Shown piece by piece: positions 1-4,700 of a DNA stretch of 6,911 nt. Origin of the DNA: Eggerthellaceae bacterium UBA5906 (GTDB lineage: Bacteria; Actinomycetota; Coriobacteriia; Coriobacteriales; Eggerthellaceae); NCBI GenBank assembly GCA_002431805.1, contig DJEE01000051.1, forward strand, positions 1-6,911, given 5' to 3'. The translations under genes were made by a program, and so were the position numbers. The notes beneath the pieces were generated by a model. It did not search any database, was not told the DNA's origin, and saw nothing but the letters and a program-made list of their open reading frames with translations. Within the stretch, counting starts at the first letter, position 1; the number at the start of each line of letters is the position of its first letter.

Positions 1-1289
1 CGCTGTACCTAGGTTTTGATTGGGAGGAAATCCTCGACGCGATGCAGAAGGGCATCAACGACTCCATGGAGGCGTGCCTGATCCTCATCTGCATCGGCAT
101 CATGGTTGCCGTTTGGATTCTGTCGGGCACCGTGCCCACGATGATCTACTACGGCCTGAAAGTGGTCACGCCGCAGCTGTTCTTGCCCATCTGCTTTATA
201 GCCACGCTTGTCATCGGCATCGTGGTGGGATCTTGGGGCGCTGCCGGCACCATCGGCCTGGCGTTTATCGGTATCGCCGCCGCGCTGAACATCCCGCTCG
301 GCATGGCCGCGGGTGCCATCATCGCCGCTGCTTATGTAAGCGAAATCGTGTCGCCGCTGGTTGACGGGCCGAACCTGGCCGCCGCCATCGCCGACGTCGA
401 CGTGTTCGCGCTGTGCAAGCGCTTCTTGCCGCTGGTCATCATCGTGTGCCTGGCGTGCGCCGGCATCTATGCCGTCATCGGTTTCGGCCTGGATGTTTCC
501 GGCGACGTGGAATCTTCCACAACCGCCATCCTTGCCGGCCTTGAAGGCGCGTACCACATCGGGCCGCTGACGCTCATCCCGTTGGTGGTCATGGTGGTCT
601 GCGTTGCCGTGCAGGTTCCCGCCATCCCGTCGTTTCTGGTCGGCATCGCGCTCGGCGCCATCGAGGCCATCTTCTACCAGGGTATCGACCCGTCGTACCT
701 GATCGAGGCCATGGTTTCCGGCGCGGTTTCCAACACCGGCTCCGACCTTATCGACACGCTGCTTTCCGCAGGCGGCATCAACGAGATGCTCGAAACCATC
801 TCCATCATCTTGCTGGTCATGGCGTACGCGGGCATCATGCAGCACTGCGGCCTGATGGCGTCGATGGTTGAGCCGATCGTGAACAAGCTCAAAAGCTTCG
901 CCGCGCTCACCGGCGCCACCGTGTTCTCCGGCGCGCTGTTCAACGTGCTGCTTCCCGACCAGTATCCGGCCATCACCATGTCCACGCTGGTGTACCGCGA
1001 CGAATTCAACCGCCGCGGCATCGACCGTGCGGCCTGGGGAAACATCGTGAACTCGTCGGCTGGCATCACGTCGGTGCTCGTGCCGTGGAACACCTGCTCC
1101 ATCTACATGGTCACCATTTTGGGCGTGTCCTGCATGGAGTACATGGGCTACGCGTTCTTCTGCTACCTGTATCCCATCGTCGTGATCGTTGTCGCCGTGC
1201 TGTTCGGCAAGAAGCTTGGCTGGGTGCCCTCCGAGCCCCCGGCTGCTGAAAAGCCCGCTTCGGCCGACAGCGCTGCCACTGCGGCATAA
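1..1289 (+). CDS. NhaC-family antiporter, 5' end cut off by window edge
   Basis: Integral membrane antiporter of the NhaC family (ion transporter superfamily), whose members exchange Na+ for H+ or couple organic acid exchange (for example malate/lactate). The frame is open from base 3, well before the ATG at 42, and the residues there (LYLGFDWEEILDAM) fit the family's early GxxWEEI region, so the gene begins outside the window; roughly 40-50 residues are missing. Family landmarks seen: SGTVPTMIYYGL (about 126-161), SWGAAGTIG (about 231-257), SPLVDGPNLA (351-380), DQYPAITM (957-980) and VLVPWNTCS (1074-1100). At least ten hydrophobic segments are visible, and the tail is Ala/Pro-rich. The usual GDKxSPLSDTTN motif reads SEIVSPLVDGPN here, and the usual LEDxGTxTSxLIPWN reads IVNSSAGITSVLVPWN, so sodium coupling should not be assumed. 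It sits 183 bases upstream of carbamate kinase on the same strand, which suggests substrate/product exchange for a fermentation. Family call firm; substrate unknown. Confidence 0.86.
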   Translation, partial: LYLGFDWEEILDAMQKGINDSMEACLILICIGIMVAVWILSGTVPTMIYYGLKVVTPQLFLPICFIATLVIGIVVGSWGAAGTIGLAFIGIAAALNIPLGMAAGAIIAAAYVSEIVSPLVDGPNLAAAIADVDVFALCKRFLPLVIIVCLACAGIYAVIGFGLDVSGDVESSTTAILAGLEGAYHIGPLTLIPLVVMVVCVAVQVPAIPSFLVGIALGAIEAIFYQGIDPSYLIEAMVSGAVSNTGSDLIDTLLSAGGINEMLETISIILLVMAYAGIMQHCGLMASMVEPIVNKLKSFAALTGATVFSGALFNVLLPDQYPAITMSTLVYRDEFNRRGIDRAAWGNIVNSSAGITSVLVPWNTCSIYMVTILGVSCMEYMGYAFFCYLYPIVVIVVAVLFGKKLGWVPSEPPAAEKPASADSAATAA

Positions 1290-1304
1290 CTCGCATAGCG
1301 ATCC

Positions 1305-1337
1305 GCGCGCAGCAGCTGCTGCAACGGCTCTGCGCGC
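1305..1337. repeat. Inverted repeat (8-bp arms) downstream of the NhaC gene
   Basis: GCGCGCAG (1305-1312) pairs with CTGCGCGC (1330-1337). The segment 1309-1322 is also a perfect 14-base palindrome (GCAGCAGCTGCTGC), so two competing folds are possible. It lies 16 bases after the NhaC stop codon. No T-run follows on either strand, so it is not a standard intrinsic terminator; it may be a weak or Rho-linked stop or mRNA 3'-end protection. Confidence 0.5.
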
Positions 1338-1349
1338 TTCGCCGAACCC

Positions 1350-1393
1350 GTAGCGCCTACGGTCCGCCTCCCAGCCTAGTCCATAGGCGCTAC
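1350..1393. repeat. Perfect 10-bp inverted repeat in the arcC leader
   Basis: GTAGCGCCTA (1350-1359) is exactly complementary to TAGGCGCTAC (1384-1393), with a 24-base C-rich loop. It lies between NhaC and arcC, about 80 bases before the arcC start. It could be an operator, an attenuator stem or a dispersed intergenic repeat; the sequence alone does not decide. Confidence 0.6.
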
Positions 1394-1410
1394 CAGGTCT
1401 TTTGCATCCC

Positions 1411-1426
1411 GGCGCGGTAACGCGCT
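1411..1426. repeat. Small GC hairpin with a GUAA tetraloop in the arcC leader
   Basis: GCGCG (1412-1416) pairs with CGCGC (1421-1425) around the loop GTAA, a GNRA-type tetraloop in RNA; 1411/1426 adds a G-U pair. It is the third stem in the 183-base leader, and the stretch after it (1427-1460) is unstructured and A/C-rich up to the ribosome binding site. Confidence 0.45.
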
Positions 1427-1460
1427 CCATTTCCCGCAACAAACCAATACCCATACAGAA

Positions 1461-1467
1461 AGTGAGG
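1461..1467 (+). promoter_or_regulatory. Ribosome binding site of arcC
   Basis: AGTGAGG, five bases before the ATG at 1473. It supports that start, which also gives the normal N-terminus for carbamate kinase (a few residues, then VVVALGGNAL). I see no convincing -35/-10 pair in the leader, so arcC may be read through from the NhaC gene. Confidence 0.6.
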
Positions 1468-1472
1468 CTTGT

Positions 1473-2432
1473 ATGCCTTATCAGAAAAGCGGCGGCCCCT
1501 CCGTAGTGGTCGCTCTGGGCGGCAACGCCTTGGGAAACACCCCCGAAGAGCAGCTTGAACTGGTGAAAAACACCGCCAAGCACATTGTGGACATGGTGTC
1601 CGACGGCGTGAACGTTGTTGTGACGCACGGCAACGGCCCGCAGGTCGGCATGATCAACAATGCCTTCGACGTGGCCAGCAAAGACGCTGCGGCCAAGGTT
1701 CCGGCTATGCCGTTTCCCGAGTGCGGTGCGATGAGCCAGGGCTACATCGGCTACCACCTGACTCAGGCGATTCTCGGCGAGCTGAAGCATCGCGGCATCA
1801 TGCGCTCTGCTGTCAACGTTATCACGCAGACCGTGGTCGATCCTGACGACCCGGCGTTCTCCAACCCCACTAAGCCCGTGGGTGCGTTCATGACCGAAGA
1901 AGAAGCGAAGGCGTTTGCCGAGGCCACCGGCGCAACCGTGCGTGAGGACGCGGGTCGCGGTTGGCGTCGCGTCGTGGCTAGCCCTACGCCGCAGCGCATC
2001 GTCGAGTTCGACGCCGTGCACGACCTCATGGAGGCCGGCTACATCGTTGTGTCCACCGGTGGCGGCGGCGTTCCGGTGTTCGAGCGCAACGACGCCTACC
2101 AGGGTGTGCCGGCCGTCATCGACAAAGACCGCTCCGCCTCCATGCTGGCCGCCAGCTTCAAGGCCGACATGCTGGTCATTCTGACCGCTGTGGAGAAGGT
2201 GTGCATCAACTTCGGCAAGCCCGATCAGCAGGAGCTGTCTCATATGACGCCTGATCAGGCGCGTAAGTACATCGCCGAGGGCCAGTTTGCCCCGGGCAGC
2301 ATGCTGCCGAAGGTTGAGGCGTGCCTGGACTATGTGGAGAAGTACCCGGCTGGCAAGGCGCTTATCACCAGCTTGGAGTGCGCGGCCGCTGGCCTGCGCG
2401 GCGAGACGGGCACCGTCATCGCGAACGCATAG
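1473..2432 (+). CDS. arcC: Carbamate kinase
   Basis: Cytosolic amino-acid-kinase-fold enzyme that moves the phosphate of carbamoyl phosphate to ADP, giving ATP, CO2 and ammonia. It is the energy-yielding last step of arginine/citrulline, agmatine, creatinine or allantoin/oxamate fermentation. The 319 residues match the usual length (about 310). Motifs: ALGGNAL (14-20), THGNGPQVG (51-59), KPVGAF (134-139, in the small lid subdomain), GWRRVVASPTP (163-173), STGGGGVPV (194-202), VIDKDRSASMLA (215-226, with the conserved K218-D219 pair), FAPGSMLPKVEA (272-283, with the conserved K280) and the C-terminal GETGTVI (310-316). All expected active-site blocks are present, so it should be functional. 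It lies between an antiporter and an MFS carrier on the same strand, which points to catabolic rather than biosynthetic use. No carbamoyltransferase or deiminase gene lies within the window. Product call very firm; pathway open. Confidence 0.97.
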   Translation: MPYQKSGGPSVVVALGGNALGNTPEEQLELVKNTAKHIVDMVSDGVNVVVTHGNGPQVGMINNAFDVASKDAAAKVPAMPFPECGAMSQGYIGYHLTQAILGELKHRGIMRSAVNVITQTVVDPDDPAFSNPTKPVGAFMTEEEAKAFAEATGATVREDAGRGWRRVVASPTPQRIVEFDAVHDLMEAGYIVVSTGGGGVPVFERNDAYQGVPAVIDKDRSASMLAASFKADMLVILTAVEKVCINFGKPDQQELSHMTPDQARKYIAEGQFAPGSMLPKVEACLDYVEKYPAGKALITSLECAAAGLRGETGTVIANA

Positions 2433-2440
2433 CGCACAGG

Positions 2441-2475
2441 GAAGGGTCGGCTCGCAGGCTGGCCCTTCATCGTTT
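2441..2475 (+). terminator. Probable terminator or attenuator after arcC
   Basis: Bases 2441-2468 fold into a 12-bp stem (three G-U pairs) closed by the four-base loop CGCA; the outer arms GAAGGG/CCCTTC pair perfectly. The tail ATCGTTT is only partly T-rich, so termination is probably incomplete, allowing some read-through into the MFS gene. It begins 9 bases after the arcC stop. Confidence 0.6.
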
Positions 2476-2486
2476 ACAAGGGCAAC

Positions 2487-2515
2487 GCGCGCGGCGCGTC
2501 AGAAGCGCTGCGCGC
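2487..2515. repeat. Strong GC hairpin just before the MFS gene
   Basis: GCGCGCGGCGC (2487-2497) pairs with GCGCTGCGCGC (2505-2515): 11 bp with one G-U, loop GTCAGAA. It ends 10 bases before the likely ribosome binding site AGCAGG (2526-2531). With no T-run it is not a classical terminator; it may stabilise the downstream mRNA end or be a small dispersed repeat. Confidence 0.55.
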
Positions 2516-2537
2516 ACGGATAGTTAGCAGGTTCACT

Positions 2538-3785
2538 ATGGATCGAACCACGAAACAAAAGATCTATCCTTGGCTGGTGGTGCTTGGCTGCGGCATGTGG
2601 GTGTCCGGCTCCATCGGCTTTTTGACCATCGTTGCGGGCAATTTTTACGTGCCTGTCAGCACCGATTTGGGTGTTTCCGAATCTGACCTGGGCTTCTACA
2701 TGACGCTTGTGTGCATCGGGCAGGCTATCAGCTTCCCGATTGCCGGGCGACTTGTGCCGAAGATGAACATTCCGGTGCACATGACCATCATCTGCGCCAT
2801 CGAGGCAGCGGCCGCTGTTGCCATGTCGCTGTACGGCGATGTGTTCATGTGGTACATCTCGGGTGCCATCATCGGTTTCTGCATGGGCTTCAACACGTCC
2901 ATTGGCGTGGCTATCGTGCTGGAAAACTGGTTTGCGAAGAAGACCGGCTTCGCCATCGGCGTGGCCTGGGGCCTGGGCAGCTTGGCAAACGCCATCATGA
3001 GTCCGGTTATCAGCGGCGTCATCGAGTCGTCGGGCTGGCGTACGGGCTACGTGGTGCTTGGCGTGACCAGCGCCATCCTCATGTGCGGCGCCAGCTTGTT
3101 CATCGTGCGCTTAAAGCCTGAGGTCATCGGCTTGCTGCCGTACGGTTACGACAAGAAGCAGGAAGGCGTGCACGTGGAAGACCCCACCGACGGCGTGTCG
3201 TTCCGCGATGCCGTCAAGTCGCCGGCGTTCATCCTGCTGCTGGTTGCCATGACGCTTATCACCATGACGACGGTTACCAACCAGCTGTTCACGAGCTTCT
3301 CCGAGTCGGTTGGTTTCGGCGCTGGCGTGGGCGGCTTGATGGTGTCGGTGGCCATGATCTGCGATATTGCGTGGAACCCGCTTATCGGCATCACGTGCGA
3401 CAAGTTCGGTGCCGACAAGGGCGTCATCCTGTGGTGCGTGGTGACCATCCTGTCGTTCGTGTGCTTAACGGCGGGCGCCTCCATCCCGGCGCTGGCGTTT
3501 GTGGGCGCAGGCTTAAACGACACCATGTACGCATGCTACGGCACCGGCGTCGCCATGCTCACCGCGTTTTTGTTCGGCAATAAGGACTACGCGAAAATCT
3601 ATTCGCTGGTCCCGGCTATCGGATACGCGCTCGGGTGCATGGGCGTGCCGATTCTGACGAGCATCTACCAGGCCACGGGCGGTTACGGCAGCGTATGGCT
3701 GTTCTGCGGTGTCTGCGACGTGGTCATCGCGCTGTGCGTGATCCTAGCCGCCCGCAACGCGAAAAAACTCCCGCGCACTGAGTAA
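2538..3785 (+). CDS. MFS transporter, OFA (oxalate/formate antiporter)-like
   Basis: Twelve-segment major facilitator, 415 residues, in the inner membrane. The start ATG follows AGCAGG at six bases. Residues 10-34 form the first membrane helix. GRLVPKMN (70-77) holds the motif-A position after helix 2, and GITCDKFGADKG (284-295) is its counterpart after helix 8. GFNTSIGVAIVLENWFAKKTGFAIG (117-141, in two pieces around ENWF), SGWRTGYVVLG (165-175) and FGNKDYAKIYS (346-356) are characteristic of OFA-like carriers. The central loop (about 191-225) is hydrophilic. OFA-type proteins exchange small carboxylates, and Coriobacteriia encode many paralogues of unassigned substrate, so a small organic acid or ureide-derived anion (oxalate, oxamate, formate) is a reasonable guess only. 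It is on the same strand as arcC, 105 bases away, separated by two hairpins. No clear promoter of its own. Confidence 0.93.
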   Translation: MDRTTKQKIYPWLVVLGCGMWVSGSIGFLTIVAGNFYVPVSTDLGVSESDLGFYMTLVCIGQAISFPIAGRLVPKMNIPVHMTIICAIEAAAAVAMSLYGDVFMWYISGAIIGFCMGFNTSIGVAIVLENWFAKKTGFAIGVAWGLGSLANAIMSPVISGVIESSGWRTGYVVLGVTSAILMCGASLFIVRLKPEVIGLLPYGYDKKQEGVHVEDPTDGVSFRDAVKSPAFILLLVAMTLITMTTVTNQLFTSFSESVGFGAGVGGLMVSVAMICDIAWNPLIGITCDKFGADKGVILWCVVTILSFVCLTAGASIPALAFVGAGLNDTMYACYGTGVAMLTAFLFGNKDYAKIYSLVPAIGYALGCMGVPILTSIYQATGGYGSVWLFCGVCDVVIALCVILAARNAKKLPRTE

Positions 3786-3791
3786 GTGCGC
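3773..3791. repeat. Hairpin straddling the MFS stop codon
   Basis: GCGCACT (3773-3779) and AGTGCGC (3785-3791) are exact inverse complements with a five-base loop containing part of the TAA stop (3783-3785). No T-run follows, so any terminator role is weak. Confidence 0.4.
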
Positions 3792-3794
3792 CCA

Positions 3795-3811
3795 GTGAGA
3801 CGGGGTCGGGT
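3795..3811. repeat. Truncated copy of a REP-like sequence
   Basis: The 17 bases GTGAGACGGGGTCGGGT recur exactly at 4237-4253, inside a complete hairpin. Here the match stops at 3811, exactly where the IS3-type end begins (3812), so the right half (expected ACTGTCTC and onward) is missing. The simplest reading is a repeat broken by insertion of the element to its right. Confidence 0.6.
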
Positions 3812-3915
3812 TGAACTGCATCCCAAAACTTGGACGGTTTAAATAAAGGCTACGCCGCAAGGGACCGGTTCCGGAACTCCTCCGGGATAGGGCAGGCGTG
3901 TCGCAAACTCGTTCG
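3812..3915 (-). mobile_element. Remnant of one end of an IS3-family (IS150-like) element
   Basis: The tip TGAACTGCATCCCAAAAC and following CTTGGAC resemble terminal repeats of IS150-group IS3 elements, which begin TG and carry a CCCAAAA-then-TTGGAC core. On the minus strand a TAG stop at 3850-3852 ends a frame reading CPIPEEFRNRSLAA, like the C-termini of IS3 OrfB transposases (SPxEYRRSLGLAA type), at the usual short distance from the tip. So this is the right end in reverse orientation. No second end or transposase body remains in the window. Element family is from memory of the group, not from a search. Confidence 0.55.
3850..3915 (-). pseudogene. C-terminal scrap of an IS3-type OrfB transposase
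   Basis: The minus-strand frame ending at the TAG 3850-3852 reads TRTSLRHACPIPEEF then RNRSLAA. The stretch SL..., PIPEEFR and the SLAA tail match the last 20 or so residues of IS3-family integrases (after the DDE domain). The frame stays open further right into 3960, but the residues there look unlike transposase and run into a hairpin, so similarity probably ends near 3910. Non-functional relic. Confidence 0.45.
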
Positions 3916-3960
3916 TGTTTTCCAGTCCGTCAACCGCAGTTTGCTTGCACCGCAAGGCGT

Positions 3961-3999
3961 ATTGAGCCCCTGCCGGGCAAAACCTGGCAGGGGCTCAAT
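3961..3999. repeat. Very stable 17-bp stem-loop
   Basis: ATTGAGCCCCTGCC (3961-3974) pairs perfectly with 3986-3999, and 3975-3977 pairs with 3983-3985 (one G-U), leaving the loop CAAAA. It lies 29 bases downstream of the stop of the minus-strand membrane-protein scrap at 4029, so it may be that lost gene's terminator. Neither flank has a T-run. Confidence 0.7.
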
Positions 4000-4028
4000 G
4001 GTGCCCGCAAACGTATTCGGGCTACGCG

Positions 4029-4172
4029 CTAGTTCTTGCTGGTCGCCACCTGTTTGCGGCCGACGAACACGCCAAGCGCAAGCACCACGCCCACCACGGA
4101 AATGCCCAGCAGCACGGAAAACTCCGACATCAGGATGGGAACGTGATGCTCATGGCTGTTTCCACCGCCACA
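4029..4172 (-). pseudogene. C-terminal remnant of a membrane-anchored protein
   Basis: Minus-strand open frame of 47 codons closed by TAG at 4029-4031 and bounded upstream by an in-frame TGA (4173-4175). It reads a Gly/His-rich start (CGGGNSHEHH), then one strongly hydrophobic helix (VLLGISVVGVVLALGVFV) and a short basic tail (GRKQVATSKN). A single helix followed by a positive tail is typical of the last membrane anchor of a larger protein. There is no ribosome binding site or start codon of quality, so I read it as the tail end of a deleted gene. The neighbouring minus frame (4130-4336) also holds a hydrophobic run, RFILSIVAYGIMSL, which could be part of the same decayed gene after a frameshift. 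Parent family not recognised. A small intact membrane peptide is the alternative. Confidence 0.4.
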
Positions 4173-4232
4173 TCAGATAGGGACATGATGCCGTAGGCCA
4201 CAATGGATAAGATAAACCGCGCGACGATGCGG

Positions 4233-4267
4233 GGACGTGAGACGGGGTCGGGTACTGTCTCGCGTCC
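4233..4267. repeat. Complete REP-like hairpin
   Basis: GGACGTGAGAC (4233-4243) pairs with GTCTCGCGTCC (4257-4267): 11 bp, one G-U, loop GGGGTCGGGTACT. The left half recurs at 3795-3811. Hairpins with a GGGGTCGGGT-type core next to complementary GAGAC/GTCTC arms resemble REP sequences mobilised by IS200-like (RAYT) transposases; that assignment is inference, since no such transposase is in the window. Confidence 0.6.
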
Positions 4268-4355
4268 GATACTGCCCCGGATCGCGATGCTCTTGCGAAC
4301 GTGAATTAAGAAGGGCTTTTCGACGTCAGAGGCCACGCGCTAGGCTAAAAATCAC

Positions 4356-4478
4356 ATACGTTTGGATTTTAATGGCGTTTTCCATGATAGTAGCTATTTG
4401 CTCCCGTCTGTGACCTGGGCAAATAGAAGCAAACGAATACGCGGTTGTAGCCTATGGCCCATTAAAATCCAAAAGTAT
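4356..4478. mobile_element. MITE-like element with 20-bp inverted ends
   Basis: The end 4356-4375 (ATACGTTTGGATTTTAATGG) is inversely complementary to 4459-4478 with one mismatch (19 of 20). Inside, 4394-4403 (CTATTTGCTC) pairs with 4417-4426 (GGGCAAATAG) as a 10-bp stem with a 13-base loop, and CCAT (4382-4385) can pair with ATGG (4454-4457). The whole 123 bases could fold as one nested structure. It is clearly more A/T-rich than the flanks and encodes no protein. Size and terminal repeats fit a small non-autonomous mobile element; a structured RNA or a regulatory region of a lost gene is the alternative. Confidence 0.5.
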
Positions 4479-4532
4479 CGATATTGTCGTTGCGACACGC
4501 GGAACATGGCGGGGATCAAGTGGTTCGTCGCG

Positions 4533-4583
4533 CGTTGCGGCGGGCGCCGCAACGTGGGGCTGGGCGCCAGATACCGCCCCACG
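4533..4583. repeat. Two adjoining GC hairpins
   Basis: Stem 1: 4533-4541 pairs perfectly with 4546-4554 (9 bp, loop GGGC). Stem 2: GTGGGGC (4554-4560) pairs with GCCCCAC (4576-4582). They share base 4554 and lie just beyond the terminator of the minus-strand transporter. No T-run; function unknown. Confidence 0.45.
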
Positions 4584-4597
4584 CTCTCCCGCACAAC

Positions 4598-4627
4598 AAA
4601 AAAGCGCCGCCTCTCACGAGACGACGC
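4598..4627 (-). terminator. Intrinsic terminator of the minus-strand MFS gene
   Basis: Read on the minus strand: GCGTCGTCTC, loop GTGA (a GNRA-type tetraloop), GAGGCGGCGC (10 bp, two G-U pairs) followed directly by TTTTTT. This is a textbook Rho-independent terminator, 73 bases after the stop codon at 4701. Confidence 0.88.
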
Positions 4628-4700
4628 CTTCAACGCAAGACAACTGGGCCACCGCGCCCGGTGCTGTGTCCCAGCCGCAATATGCAAGCGAAACTTACAC

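Noticed and set aside
1305..1337. Intrinsic terminator of the NhaC gene
   Set aside because: The stem is followed by CGCTTCGCCG-like sequence with no T-run on either strand, so it was recorded only as an inverted repeat.
9..2243. 744-codon open frame on the minus strand
   Set aside because: It lies opposite the NhaC gene and most of arcC and crosses their intergenic leader. Its translation is His/Asp/Gly/Arg-rich low-complexity without family motifs, which is what a GC-rich codon-biased gene gives on its antisense strand.
3830..4180. 116-codon plus-strand frame in the gene-poor stretch
   Set aside because: It starts inside the IS3-type tip, runs straight through the 17-bp hairpin, and shows no domain or ribosome binding site.
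3786..4700. Hidden tRNA, small-RNA gene or CRISPR array in the gene-free stretch
   Set aside because: No cloverleaf with a TTC loop, no CCA-type 3' end and no regularly spaced repeats; the only repeats are the two REP-like copies and the single pairs listed.
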